Positions 1 through 8,617 of a stretch of DNA of 49,763 nucleotides are shown here, piece by piece. The stretch comes from an uncultured Clostridia bacterium. Its GTDB lineage: Bacteria > Bacillota > Clostridia > TANB77 > CAG-508. The notes under the pieces are model-generated. The model was given only the letters and a program-made list of their open reading frames with translations, did no database searches and had not been told where the DNA came from. Made by a program: the position numbers and the translations under genes. The first letter of the stretch is position 1. Each line of letters opens with the position of its first letter. Where the stretch lies: assembly GCA_948664205.1 (NCBI GenBank), contig CAPNDH010000004.1, positions 1 to 49,763 on the forward strand, given 5' to 3'.

Positions 1-99
1 ACTAGATATTTGTGTTTAATACTAGTTACCCACTCGATTTAGCGAAGAGCCAAAATATATTTATGACACTGTTAATTATCGTTTAGAAAGGATGAACAT

Positions 100-612
100 A
101 TGAATAATTTAGAGTTTATCGCCAAAAGTGCAAATGGGAAAAATATTTTTAACCGGTTTAATAGTCATATTCACAAAAATGTAGCAGAAGAAGTTTTAGT
201 AAAAGCTTTATCTAGCTTACATTTATCTAAAAGCTTTCATAAAGAAGTGGTAGATATGAAACATACAATTGGAAAGTGTAACTGTCTTGCTATTAATTCT
301 AATGATGAAATTGTATATGTAGTTCGTAAGGGTAGGAAGGGACCCACTCCTATGGTTAAAGGTCGTAAGCCTATCGATTGTTCTTGCATTACTTTAGTAT
401 TAAAAAGAATTGAAGAAGATAATTATATCTTATTATCTTCATATATTGGAAGTGACAGTGCACCTGAGCCGTGGGATTCAAATTTTTATGATCAGTTCAC
501 TTGGGAAAAGAAAGCTGATATTGATGAAGCAGCATATGCAAAATCGATAGAATTTTGGAATACTCATGCACTTATTTATGACAAAGATGATATTTCTTTG
601 TTACTTTCTTAA
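100..612 (+). CDS. Hypothetical protein, 170 aa (accessory)
   Basis: I do not recognise a family. The ATG follows GAAAGGATGAACAT, an acceptable ribosome site. The protein is soluble, with no signal peptide or membrane segment. It has a basic stretch around residues 75-90 (VRKGRKGPTPMVKGRK) and an acidic, aromatic C-terminal half. It is one of only three plus-strand genes and stands alone, convergent with valS and separated from it by a hairpin. Residue 19 is encoded by an in-frame CGG (154-156) read straight as Arg. That triplet does not occur in frame in the intact core genes of this window, so recent acquisition is plausible. That it is a real gene is supported by its length, ribosome site and terminator; its function is unknown. 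Confidence 0.6.
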   Translation: MNNLEFIAKSANGKNIFNRFNSHIHKNVAEEVLVKALSSLHLSKSFHKEVVDMKHTIGKCNCLAINSNDEIVYVVRKGRKGPTPMVKGRKPIDCSCITLVLKRIEEDNYILLSSYIGSDSAPEPWDSNFYDQFTWEKKADIDEAAYAKSIEFWNTHALIYDKDDISLLLS

Positions 613-622
613 AAGAAAGCAT

Positions 623-661
623 AAAAAGAAAGTTTTAGTCTCAATCTAAAACTTTCTTTTT
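623..661. terminator. Bidirectional terminator hairpin
   Basis: A 16-bp perfect stem (arms 623-638 and 646-661) with a 7-nt loop has A-rich and T-rich flanks. It can terminate both the plus gene ending at 612 and valS, whose minus-strand stop is at 666. Confidence 0.85.
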
Positions 662-665
662 ATGG

Positions 666-3335
666 TTATTTTATTGCTTCTAATCTTTCTTTAGATGCTT
701 TTAACATTTCTTGATATTTTGCTAATTTTTCTTTTTCTTCATTAATTTTAGCTTCTGGAGCTTTTGATACAAAACCTGGGTTTGAAAGCATTTTTTCACA
801 TCTTGTAACTTCTGCTTCTAATTTTGTAATTTCAGCTTCTAACCTTTTTCTTTCTTCTTCTTTATCAACTAAATCTCCGAATGGTATTATTGCTTCTATT
901 CCATCTACCATTATGCTAGAACTATCTTCTGGAATATCGCTTCTTGCTTGTTTTACTTCTATACTTTCTGCAAAACCTAATTTTTGTAGCATTGTTTTTG
1001 ATGAATTTATCATTTCTTCATATTCTTTACTTATAAATATTAAATTAGATTTTTTTGATGGATGTATATTCATGTTTGTACGTAAATTACGTATTCCTAC
1101 TATTATTTCTTTTAATGCTTCTATTCCTTTTTCTTCTTTTTCAAATGCTAATTTTTCTTCATATTGTGGCCATTTTGAAATCATTATACTTTCATCTTTA
1201 CTATATAACTCTTCAAAAATTTCTTCTGTTATAAATGGCATTATTGGATGCAATAATTTTAGTGAATTTACTAGTACTTTATTTAATGTCCATACTGTCG
1301 CATCTTTATTTGTACTTGCTTCATCATATAGTCTAGGTTTTACCATTTCAATATACCAATCGCAGAATTCATTCCATATAAAGTCATATATTTTACTACA
1401 AGCTACACCCAAATCATATTTATCTATGTTATAACTTATCTCTTTTGATAATGTATTTATTTTTGATAATATCCATTTATCTTCATAAGCCAAGTTAGAA
1501 GGTACTTCATCACTTGTCATAAATTCTTCAAAATTTTGCATACTTTCACCTATTTTAGCAAAGTTTCCTAATGCAAATTTAGAAGCATTCCATAATTTAT
1601 TTGCAAAGTTTGAAGCTTGGTCTAGCTTTTCTGGCATATATCTTATATCGTTTCCTGCTGATATTCCTAATATTAGTGAAAACCTTAGTGCATCTGTTCC
1701 GTATTTTTCTATTATTTCTAATGGGTCTATTCCATTTCCTAAACTCTTCGACATTTTTCTACCTTGTGCATCTCTTACTATACCATGTATTACAACGTCT
1801 TTAAATGGTTCTACTCCTGTATGTTCAATTCCAGAAAATATCATTCTTGCTACCCAGAAGAATATTATGTCATAGCCTGTAACTAATGTAGATGTTGGAT
1901 AAAAATATTTAAAATCTTCTGTTTGTTCTGGCCAACCTAGTGTTGAGAATGGCCATAATGCTGAGCTAAACCATGTATCTAGTGTGTCTTCATCTTGATG
2001 TAAATTCTCACTACCACATTTTGTACATTTTTGTGGTTTTGCATGTGCTACCATTATTTCTTTACAATCATCACAATAATATGCTGGTATTCTATGTCCC
2101 CACCACAATTGTCTTGAAATACACCAATCTTTTACATTATCCATCCATGCAAAATATGTTTTTTCATATTTTTGTGGTATAAATTTTACTTTACCGCTTC
2201 TTATTGCTTCATTTGCCGGTTTTGCTAGTGGTTCCATTTTAACAAACCATTGCTCTGAAATATGTGGCTCTATTGTGCTATGGCATCTATAACATTTACC
2301 TACATTATGAGTATAGTCTTCTATTTTAACTAAGTCTCCATTTTTCTCTAGCATTTTTACTATTTCTTCACGAGCATCTAATAAGTCCATACCTTGCAAT
2401 TCAGGTACTAAATTACCCATTTTGAAGTTTTCGTCAAATACTTCTATTATCTCTAAGTTATGTGTTAAAGCTGCTGTATAGTCATTAGGGTCATGCGCTG
2501 GAGTTAGCTTAACAGCACCTGTTCCAAATTCTTTTTCAACAAATGGGTCTGCTATAATTGGAATTTCTTTATTCATAATTGGAAGAATAACAGTTTTTCC
2601 AACTAAATCTTTATATCTTTCATCAGAAGGGTGAACAGCAACACCAGTATCACCAAGCATAGTCTCTGGTCTAGTAGTTGCAACTATGATATATCTATCT
2701 TCGTCTTTTACTTTATAACGAATATGCCATAAATGAGTAGGTTCTTCTTCATATTCAACTTCTGCATCAGAAATAGAAGTATTACAATTAGGGCACCAGT
2801 TTATCATTTTCTTTCCCTTATAAATTAAACCTTTTTCATATAGCTTAATAAATACATATTCAACAGCTTTAGATAAACCTTCATCCATTGTAAATCTTTC
2901 TCTTGACCAGTCACAAGAACAGCCAAGTTTTTTAAGTTGGTTTATAATAGTTCCACTATACTCTTTTTTCCAGTCCCAAGCTCTTTCTAAAAAGCCTTCT
3001 CTTCCTATATCTTCCTTAGTAATACCAGCTTCTTTCATCTTTTCAACAATTTTAGCCTCAGTAGCAATAGCAGCATGGTCAGTACCAGGAACCCAAAGAG
3101 TATTAAAACCTTGCATTCTTTTATATCTTATTAATATATCTTGAATTGTCTCATCTAAGGCATGCCCCATATGAAGTTTACCCGTAATATTTGGTGGTGG
3201 AATAACAATAGTATAAGGCACTTTTGTTTTATCGCTATCTGGTTTAAAATAACCCTTCTCCTCCCAATTCTTATAAATATCCTCTTCAAAATTTTTAGGC
3301 TCATATTTTCCTTCTAATTCATGTTTACTACACAT
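666..3335 (-). CDS. valS: Valyl-tRNA synthetase
   Basis: Class Ia aminoacyl-tRNA synthetase that charges tRNA-Val in the cytoplasm. At 889 aa it has the usual length. The HIGH motif is seen as PPPNITGKLHMGHAL near the N-terminus and KMSKS as GRKMSKSLGNG. The editing domain, anticodon-binding domain (PRLYDEAS region) and C-terminal coiled-coil arm (EEERKRLEAEITKLEAE) are all present, as is a Cys-rich zinc-binding stretch. I place the start at 3335 (MCSKHELEG): AAAGGAAGG lies 9 nt upstream, whereas the longer open frame runs into an inverted-repeat element and would give a non-homologous N-terminus. A T-box leader lies upstream on the same strand, so valS is expected to be induced by uncharged tRNA-Val. 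Confidence 0.97.
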   Translation of the reverse strand: MCSKHELEGKYEPKNFEEDIYKNWEEKGYFKPDSDKTKVPYTIVIPPPNITGKLHMGHALDETIQDILIRYKRMQGFNTLWVPGTDHAAIATEAKIVEKMKEAGITKEDIGREGFLERAWDWKKEYSGTIINQLKKLGCSCDWSRERFTMDEGLSKAVEYVFIKLYEKGLIYKGKKMINWCPNCNTSISDAEVEYEEEPTHLWHIRYKVKDEDRYIIVATTRPETMLGDTGVAVHPSDERYKDLVGKTVILPIMNKEIPIIADPFVEKEFGTGAVKLTPAHDPNDYTAALTHNLEIIEVFDENFKMGNLVPELQGMDLLDAREEIVKMLEKNGDLVKIEDYTHNVGKCYRCHSTIEPHISEQWFVKMEPLAKPANEAIRSGKVKFIPQKYEKTYFAWMDNVKDWCISRQLWWGHRIPAYYCDDCKEIMVAHAKPQKCTKCGSENLHQDEDTLDTWFSSALWPFSTLGWPEQTEDFKYFYPTSTLVTGYDIIFFWVARMIFSGIEHTGVEPFKDVVIHGIVRDAQGRKMSKSLGNGIDPLEIIEKYGTDALRFSLILGISAGNDIRYMPEKLDQASNFANKLWNASKFALGNFAKIGESMQNFEEFMTSDEVPSNLAYEDKWILSKINTLSKEISYNIDKYDLGVACSKIYDFIWNEFCDWYIEMVKPRLYDEASTNKDATVWTLNKVLVNSLKLLHPIMPFITEEIFEELYSKDESIMISKWPQYEEKLAFEKEEKGIEALKEIIVGIRNLRTNMNIHPSKKSNLIFISKEYEEMINSSKTMLQKLGFAESIEVKQARSDIPEDSSSIMVDGIEAIIPFGDLVDKEEERKRLEAEITKLEAEVTRCEKMLSNPGFVSKAPEAKINEEKEKLAKYQEMLKASKERLEAIK

Positions 3336-3357
3336 ATTCTTCATCCTTCCTTTATTT

Positions 3358-3630
3358 TGAGTCAAAAGGGACGGCCTTTTTTGACTCATATGAGCCAAAA
3401 GGGACACTCTTTTAACTTTTTATTTTATAAATTTTACTATACTTATTTTGAATAGCTTGATTTATATAGCTTTTAACCATTTTTTACAGTTATTCTTCTT
3501 TCATTATATTAAACATAAATATAATTATTTATATATTTTTTGCTTTAAAATTTCCTTATATTAACGTATTTTTTTAAGGTCTGTCCCCTTTGGCTTATTT
3601 AAGTCAAAAAAGGCCGTCCCTTTTGACTCA
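3358..3630. repeat. MITE-like inverted-repeat element between T-box and valS
   Basis: The ends are perfect inverted repeats of about 30 bp (3358-3387 and 3601-3630, starting TGAGTCAAAAGGGACGGCC). They extend inward for about 18 more bp with a few mismatches (GAGCCAAAAGGGACA against GTCCCCTTTGGCTT). Each arm is itself an imperfect palindrome. The centre is about 175 bp of AT-rich non-coding DNA. No obvious target-site duplication is seen. The layout resembles a non-autonomous mobile element or a REP-type pair; that identification is inference. Confidence 0.7.
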
Positions 3631-3650
3631 CTTTTGGTTTTATAGAATAT

Positions 3651-3938
3651 AAAAAACTCGCCCTATATATAAGGGCGAGTATATTTTCTCACGGTACCAC
3701 CTTAATTTACAAACATTCTATATTTTTTATTTTACATTTTGTTTTTATGCTTGCAATCTTAATTAGCTTTTAACGCATGCTTATGCGAGAATAGTTACTT
3801 TTTCTATCTTTTCTCTATTCCAACTCCAAAGCTACCTTCAGTTTTCTTTTCTATAAGAAGCTCTCAGCGTATTCACTTCTTTTCTCTTTTCTAGCTAGTT
3901 TAAACTTACTCCTCTTTTTCTTTGTTTTTGTTTCTATG
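3651..3938 (-). promoter_or_regulatory. T-box riboswitch leader (valS)
   Basis: On the minus strand the T-box sequence AGGTGGTACCGTG lies at 3690-3702. It is followed by the terminator hairpin ACTCGCCCT/AGGGCGAGT (3656-3680) with a U-run. Upstream lies about 230 nt of leader containing the expected Stem I region. T-box leaders sense uncharged tRNA and release a terminator in front of synthetase or amino-acid genes; valS is the next gene. I could not assign the specifier codon with confidence. Confidence 0.92.
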
Positions 3939-3944
3939 TTATAT

Positions 3945-3973
3945 ATATTAACATATTTTTTTATTTTATGCAA
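3945..3973 (-). promoter_or_regulatory. Sigma-A-type promoter of the T-box/valS transcript
   Basis: TTGCAT (-35, 3968-3973), a 17-nt spacer and TAATAT (-10, 3945-3950) read on the minus strand just upstream of the T-box leader. Confidence 0.6.
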
Positions 3974-4061
3974 CTAAAAAATTGTAATTTATATGAATAA
4001 TTTATGATATAAATAATCAATATTTTTTATATTTGGTTTAATATTTAAATTAATTGTTGCG

Positions 4062-4406
4062 CTATAAATTTTCAATTTCTTCTTTAGTTAATTTTGTTAT
4101 TTTTTGAATTTCTTCATTTGTGTATTTTTGTTTTTTCATTTCTTTAGCTATTTCTATCTTCTGTTGTTCAGCACCTTGTTGTATTCCTTCCTCTCTAGCA
4201 TGTCTTAACCCATTTCGCTCATCTCGTATTGCTTTTTCTCTTAATTCTGCTATTCTTCTTAGTTCTTTATCTTGACTTATTTTTTCTATCTTTTCTTTTG
4301 TTGTTGCTTTAATAATAGCCTTTGTTATTTCTTCATTGCCTTTTTTAAATAAAGCGTGAAATACCACATCTATTTTAGGCTTTAATAATATAAATTTTTC
4401 TTCCAT
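4062..4406 (-). pseudogene. Internally deleted Rpn/PD-(D/E)XK nuclease family protein
   Basis: The first ~33 residues (MEEKFILLKPKIDVVFHALF...) match the N-terminus of the Rpn/PDDEXK family of transposase-like nucleases. The last ~70 residues match the charged coiled C-terminal tail of the same family (KEKIEKISQDKELRR... REEGIQQGAEQQ). The ~150-200 residue catalytic middle is absent, so only 114 aa remain in a single open frame. I infer an internal deletion leaving an inactive remnant. It stands alone in an AT-rich stretch between the valS T-box and other accessory genes. No in-frame CGG or frameshift is involved. A tail-only regulatory or inhibitory product cannot be excluded. Confidence 0.7.
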
Positions 4407-4681
4407 ATGTTATTCCTTTCAATTTATATTTTAAATTCCATAAAATATAGTTTACTTCCTTTGCTTTAATTTTCATTTAACTTTTTTTGATTTTTAAAGA
4501 TTCAAATTTTGAAATAATTTTTTTGAATTAACTTTTGGTTAAACAGAATAAAATAATTTTATGTAATCTGATGTAATTATTAAAACATATTTCTAAATAT
4601 TTTTCATTTTTTAAATTTCATTATTAAGTAAAGGAGTAGTAATTTTACTACTCCTTTACTTAATAATAAAATTTAAATATC
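4407..4681. other. AT-rich intergenic region
   Basis: Apart from the long hairpin at 4620-4667 this stretch holds only A/T-rich sequence. I see no gene or RNA signature in it. Confidence 0.5.
4620..4667. terminator. Long perfect hairpin (terminator)
   Basis: Two 23-nt perfectly complementary arms (4620-4642 and 4645-4667) are separated by 2 nt, downstream of the minus-strand gene ending at 4682. The stem core is AAGTAAAGGAGTAGTAA. The likely role is transcription termination or 3'-end protection. Confidence 0.65.
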
Positions 4682-4996
4682 TTACTTTGTAATTCTTTTG
4701 CAAAATACTGCATAATCCGTATCTTCAATACAAATAATGTTGATGAATCTATGTTCATCAATTTCAATATCTCCATATTTGCACTCCGTAATAATAAATT
4801 CAAATTCGCACCATAATTCATTCTCTTGACTTAAACATTCTTCTAATGGAGCCATATAGTACAGCCACATAACATGCTCTCCATTATCTGTTTTTACAGA
4901 TAAAATTTCTGAATTCTTAGGCAAATTCACTGATAATGTAATTAATTCTTTTTTTTCTAAACTTATACCAAAATTACAAACTTTCATTTTTTTCAT
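4682..4996 (-). CDS. Small hypothetical protein (DUF7352-like)
   Basis: A 104-residue soluble protein. I chose the start MKKMKVCNF at 4996 because AAAAAAGGAGG sits 7 nt upstream; the longer frame would translate an upstream hairpin. The sequence begins with a short beta-rich part (LITLSVNLPKNSEILSV), then DNGEHVMWLYYM and a Cys-rich end. The NSEILSVKTDNG...W pattern resembles small DUF7352-type proteins often found in phage or accessory regions; this is from memory and tentative. There is no in-frame CGG. It sits between the Rpn remnant and a Fic gene, in what looks like an accessory island. Confidence 0.6.
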   Translation of the reverse strand: MKKMKVCNFGISLEKKELITLSVNLPKNSEILSVKTDNGEHVMWLYYMAPLEECLSQENELWCEFEFIITECKYGDIEIDEHRFINIICIEDTDYAVFCKRITK

Positions 4997-5017
4997 TTTT
5001 AAACCTCCTTTTTTCTT

Positions 5018-5049
5018 ACATTTCGGAGGTAGCAATGCCTCCGAAATGT
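5018..5049. repeat. 12-bp perfect stem-loop in the 5' leader of the gene at 4996
   Basis: ACATTTCGGAGG (5018-5029) and its exact complement (5038-5049) enclose an 8-nt loop, about 12 nt upstream of the ribosome site. On the transcript one arm carries GGAGG and the other CCTCC, so it could act as a leader terminator or alter ribosome access. Function is inferred. Confidence 0.6.
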
Positions 5050-5137
5050 CGGAAAGCATTGATTTACAGTTCCTATGTATGTGATTATAACATATTTCTA
5101 AATAATATTCAATAGATATGTTTACTTTTTATGTTTC

Positions 5138-5800
5138 TTATTGTATTCCATCTATACAATTTTCATATATCCATTCTTTTAAATCTTTATTTTCACCTGT
5201 TTCATAGTAGTTTATTAGTTTTGTAAAGTATTCACCTATTTTTTCTACTGGAACTGCTATTATTCCTTGACCGTTTTTTATCATTTCTTTATTTGCTACT
5301 AAGTTTGCTACCCTTTTATTTCCATCTAAGAACATTTGACTTCTTTGAATCCAGCAGAATATTTCTATACATTTTTCTAAATTGTTTGTGTTTTCTAGTA
5401 TTTGTTTTAATTCTGAATCATAATCACATTCTTGTGGTAATTTTGGTCTCCAATATGTTCCTGTTATTCCTACATCTTTATCTCTGAATTCGCCTAATGG
5501 ATGCACATTTTGTCCTTTACATATTTCAAAGTGTATTTTTTTTATATAATCTACTGTTAGTTCCTCATCTATTGTATTTAATATATATTCCCATGCGTCT
5601 TTTAGACCTTTTAATTTTAGCATATCATCTATTGATATATTTCCTGTGTTTACATTATTCATAAATGAATATGTATCTGCAAATGTTACTGCTATTCCTT
5701 CAAGGTTTGCACTTTTATATATATTGTCTACTAATTTTCTTTTTGCAAAGAATATATTATCTTCTTTTGTCATATTATATTTATTTTCCACTTTTTTCAC
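5138..5800 (-). CDS. Fic-domain protein with degenerate catalytic motif
   Basis: The 220-aa protein has a class II Fic architecture. An N-terminal inhibitory motif [S/T]xxxE[G/N] is visible as SANLEG (residues 30-35), followed by the Fic core. The signature HPFxxGNxR appears here as QMFLDGNKR (about residues 155-163): the GN..R anion-binding part is kept but the catalytic His is Gln. Fic proteins usually transfer AMP or another nucleotide moiety to protein hydroxyls. Without the His, that chemistry is doubtful, or this belongs to a subfamily with different activity. It lies 50 bp downstream of plsC on the same strand, with its own hypothetical gene downstream. No antitoxin-like partner is obvious, and the inhibitory helix is built in. 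Confidence 0.85.
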   Translation of the reverse strand: MKKVENKYNMTKEDNIFFAKRKLVDNIYKSANLEGIAVTFADTYSFMNNVNTGNISIDDMLKLKGLKDAWEYILNTIDEELTVDYIKKIHFEICKGQNVHPLGEFRDKDVGITGTYWRPKLPQECDYDSELKQILENTNNLEKCIEIFCWIQRSQMFLDGNKRVANLVANKEMIKNGQGIIAVPVEKIGEYFTKLINYYETGENKDLKEWIYENCIDGIQ

Positions 5801-5850
5801 CTTCTATTTTTTATCATTATAAAAATCCGCTTCTAAGTAAGTAATATATT

Positions 5851-6444
5851 TTATTTTGTTAATTCTATTATATTGTCCATTATTTCGTCTGTTATTTTAT
5901 CAAGTGCTTCTTTGTCGTTTTTATCGTAGCCACTAAAGTCTAGTGGTTTGCCGTAGCGTATTGTTACTTTGTCGAATTTTCCTGTTCCACCTGATATTCC
6001 ACATGGCATTACTTTTGCTCCTGAACGCATTGCAAAAAATGCGGCTCCATCTTTTGCTTTTTCGCCTTTTTCTAGTCCGTTTCTTGTTCCTTCTGGGAAT
6101 AGTGCTACACATTCTCCATTTTTTAATGCTTTTAGTGCTGTTTTTATTGCTGTTATGTCTTTTGAGTCTCTATTTACATATATTCCGTCAAACACTACTC
6201 CTAAAAATGCAAAAAATGGATTCTTTTTTAGTTCTATTTTTGCCATAAAACGCACATGTCTTTTTGCTGTTACTACTATTAGTGGTGGGTCTAAATATGT
6301 TCTGTGATTTCCACAGTATATTAGTGGCTCATCTAATGGTATGTTTTCTTGACCTTCTATTTTTACTCTATGTACTATTTTACAATATGCATATATTGCT
6401 CCTCTTACAATTTTTCTTGCTATTTCTTTTAAAAATTTTTTCAT
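5851..6444 (-). CDS. plsC: 1-acyl-sn-glycerol-3-phosphate acyltransferase
   Basis: Transfers an acyl chain to lysophosphatidic acid to make phosphatidic acid at the inner face of the membrane. The 197-aa protein has the HxxxxD block as NHRTYLDP (46-53) and the glycerol-phosphate-binding FPEGTR block (116-121). An amphipathic N-terminus (KIVRGAIYAYCKIVHRVKIEG) is typical. It follows the Nudix gene by 13 bp and lies in a cmk-nudix-plsC cluster; cmk-plsC linkage is common in Firmicutes. There is no in-frame CGG. Confidence 0.95.
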   Translation of the reverse strand: MKKFLKEIARKIVRGAIYAYCKIVHRVKIEGQENIPLDEPLIYCGNHRTYLDPPLIVVTAKRHVRFMAKIELKKNPFFAFLGVVFDGIYVNRDSKDITAIKTALKALKNGECVALFPEGTRNGLEKGEKAKDGAAFFAMRSGAKVMPCGISGGTGKFDKVTIRYGKPLDFSGYDKNDKEALDKITDEIMDNIIELTK

Positions 6445-6457
6445 TGCTTTTCTCCTA

Positions 6458-6985
6458 TTATTTTAGATATTTTATAATTTCTTTATAGAATTCTGGTCTA
6501 TTCATTATATTTTTACTTTCTAATATTTCATTAAATTCTTTTAAATTGCATAATTTTACTTGTTCAACTTCACTTTCTTGTATTTTTATGCTTGAAATAT
6601 CTATTCTTTGTTTTTCTATTATATAGCAATCATAAATTTGCTTATCCATATAATTTTCTTCTACTTTTACATTTTCTTTATATGTAATTGCATATTTTAA
6701 TTCTTCTTCTTTTACATCTATTCCTATTTCTTCTGATGTTTCTCTTATTGCTGCTTCTATAGAGGTCTGGCCACTAGATACATGGCCAGCTGCTGATACA
6801 TCCCATTTAAGTGGATTTTTAACTCTATTTTTTGACCTTTGTTGCATTAATATATTTCCTTTTTTGTCAATTACTGCAATAACTACTATTTTGTGCCATA
6901 GTCCTTGCTCATGTATTTGCTTTCTTGTTAGAATTTCTCCTGTTTTGTTTCCGTTTTCATCTAACACATCTATTAATTCTTCCAT
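6458..6985 (-). CDS. Nudix hydrolase (isopentenyl-isomerase/YfcD-like)
   Basis: A 175-aa Nudix-fold hydrolase of nucleoside-diphosphate-linked substrates; the exact substrate cannot be told. The N-terminus (ELIDVLDENGNKTGE...GLWHK) is typical of the IDI/YfcD-like subgroup. The Nudix box spans residues 67-89: the metal-binding RETSEEIG part is intact, but the first Glu of Gx5Ex7REUxEExGU is Gln (GHVSSGQ). The gene lies between cmk and plsC with short spacing and is probably co-transcribed with them. Confidence 0.9.
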   Translation of the reverse strand: MEELIDVLDENGNKTGEILTRKQIHEQGLWHKIVVIAVIDKKGNILMQQRSKNRVKNPLKWDVSAAGHVSSGQTSIEAAIRETSEEIGIDVKEEELKYAITYKENVKVEENYMDKQIYDCYIIEKQRIDISSIKIQESEVEQVKLCNLKEFNEILESKNIMNRPEFYKEIIKYLK

Positions 6986-7030
6986 TAAAAACCTCCGATT
7001 ATATTTTATTAAATTTACCCACCTATTGTT

Positions 7031-7077
7031 TAAGCCATTTCTTCGAAGTGCGGGCGATTGGTAATCGCCCCTACATT
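7031..7077. repeat. Dispersed hairpin repeat (GGGC...GCCCCTACA family)
   Basis: Consensus flank CATTTCTTCGAAGTGCGGG, a small stem GGGCGATT/AATCGCCC, and the conserved end CCCCTACA. On the minus strand the conserved TGTAGGGG end supplies the TAG stop codon of cmk. Confidence 0.8.
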
Positions 7078-7745
7078 TTTATTTTGTTTTCTTTTATTAT
7101 ATTTAATATCTTATCTTTTACTTCTTCTATACTAAGTCCTGTGGTATCTAAATATATTGCATCTTCTGCTATTTTTAATGCTCCTACTTCTTTTTCTTTG
7201 TCATTTTTGTCTCTTGCTTGTATATTTTTAAGCACTTCTTCATATGTCATTTGTATTCCTTTTTCTTGCATTTCTTTATATCTTCTTTGTGCTCTTTCCT
7301 TCTCGTCTGCATCCATATATATTTTTACATTAGCTTCTGGGAATACTACTGTTGTTATATCTCTTCCTTCCATTATTACGTCTTTTCCTTGTGCTAGTTT
7401 TCTTTGTACTTCTACCATTTTATAACGTACTTCTTTTATTGAAGATACTGGCGAGACTATTTGTGATACTTCTTTGCTTCTTATTTCTTTACTTACATCT
7501 TCTCCATTTAAGAATACTTTTTGCTCTCCATTTTGGTTTTGCATGTCTATTTCTATATTTGGTAATGATGCTATTATTTTTTCTTTTTCTTCTATTTTTA
7601 TATTGTTTCTTATTGCATATAGTGCTACACATCTATATGTTGCTCCTGTATCTATATTTACTAATCCTAATTCTTTTGATATTAGGCTGGTTATTGTTCC
7701 TTTTCCAGTTCCTGCTGGTCCATCTATTGCTACTATGAATGACAT
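7071..7745 (-). CDS. cmk: Cytidylate kinase
   Basis: Phosphorylates CMP/dCMP with ATP in the cytoplasm. The 224-aa protein has the P-loop GPAGTGKGT (residues 9-17), the DTGATYR substrate-binding region, the EGRDITT motif and the DADEKERAQRR lid. The ATG at 7745 has AAAGGAG 8 nt upstream and overlaps nothing once the preceding ATPase gene is read in its shifted frame (stop at 7747-7749), leaving a 1-bp gap, so the two are probably translationally coupled. The stop codon lies inside a dispersed repeat. Confidence 0.97.
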   Translation of the reverse strand: MSFIVAIDGPAGTGKGTITSLISKELGLVNIDTGATYRCVALYAIRNNIKIEEKEKIIASLPNIEIDMQNQNGEQKVFLNGEDVSKEIRSKEVSQIVSPVSSIKEVRYKMVEVQRKLAQGKDVIMEGRDITTVVFPEANVKIYMDADEKERAQRRYKEMQEKGIQMTYEEVLKNIQARDKNDKEKEVGALKIAEDAIYLDTTGLSIEEVKDKILNIIKENKIKM

Positions 7746-7746
7746 T

Positions 7747-8566
7747 TTATTTCTCCTTTATTTCTATTGATTTTGCTATTACTGTTATTTTTTGTACGGT
7801 CATTGTTGTTAGTTTTTCTATTTCTTTTGTGCATTTTGTTTTGAATTCTTTTAGCTCTTTTATTACGTTCAAGCCATAGTATACTGATACTTCCATATAT
7901 ATGTGTGGACCTTCTCCGAAGGTTTTCTACTCTTGTTCTTATTATTTTTGCAATTCCTTCTTCTTTTCTGGCTAAGTATTCCACAATTTGCCTAAATACT
8001 GTGTCTGATATTGTAAAGTTTCCTAAGTAGCTGAATGTTGGCCTTATTATTGATTTTTCTGATATGTATGGTTTGTTATCTCCTCTTGATTTGAATATTT
8101 GTAAAGGGTCTAGTATATAACCTGAAAAGTCTTTCTTTATTTCAAAGGTTGGTACTGGTATTACGTGCTTGCCTTGTGTTACCCTTATGTTTTTGGCCGT
8201 TTTCATTTCTTCTTCTGTTGCTACTTCGTTTATATATATTGTTTTTTCTATTGGTGGAAGCTCTAAGTTTTTTGCAATTTTTTCTACCATTCCATCTGAT
8301 GTTCCTAATATTAAAATAGATTCTGGTTTATATTTTTTTAAGGCTTTTATCATTTCTTTTTTTTCTTTTTCGTCTATAAATATTGCATGTTTTACTGTTT
8401 CTATTTTTGTTGGTGCCTTTTTTGCTGATTCTCCTGCTACTACTTCATTTTCATTTACTAGAAGTCCATCATCTATTATATATGATATGTTATTTTCACC
8501 TGCTACCATTTGTGCTCTATAACTTTTTCCTGTTCCAGATGGTCCTACAAATGCGTATACTCTCAT
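7747..8566 (-). CDS. P-loop ATPase fused to Asp23/Gls24-like domain; +1 frameshift at CGG
   Basis: The N-terminal ~160 residues form a P-loop ATPase (GPSGTGKS, residues 8-15). The C-terminal part is an Asp23/Gls24-like domain (ISDTVFRQIVEYLARKEEGIAKI, then GPHIYMEVSVYYGLNVIKEL after the shift). In the raw frame the domain collapses into a basic non-homologous tail after ENLRRR. Skipping one C at the in-frame CGG (7916-7918; CTT CGG A read as CTT-C-GGA) restores ENLGEGPHIYMEV and gives 272 aa, ending with TAA at 7747 directly before cmk. The span of 820 nt is 3n+1, as required. The role is unknown; Asp23/Gls24 proteins are linked to envelope stress. Alternatives are a pseudogene or a sequence error. 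Confidence 0.8.
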
Positions 8567-8617
8567 TCTCTACTCCTTTCAAAGCTCATATAATTTTATA
8601 CTCTTGACTATTATTAA

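Noticed and set aside
3336..3407. Longer valS N-terminus starting at 3407
   Set aside because: The extra 24 residues translate the end of an inverted-repeat element and lack a ribosome site; the start at 3335 is well placed.
7916..7918. CGG reassigned to another amino acid such as Trp
   Set aside because: Substituting any amino acid leaves the downstream frame wrong; only a +1 change restores homology at all five sites.
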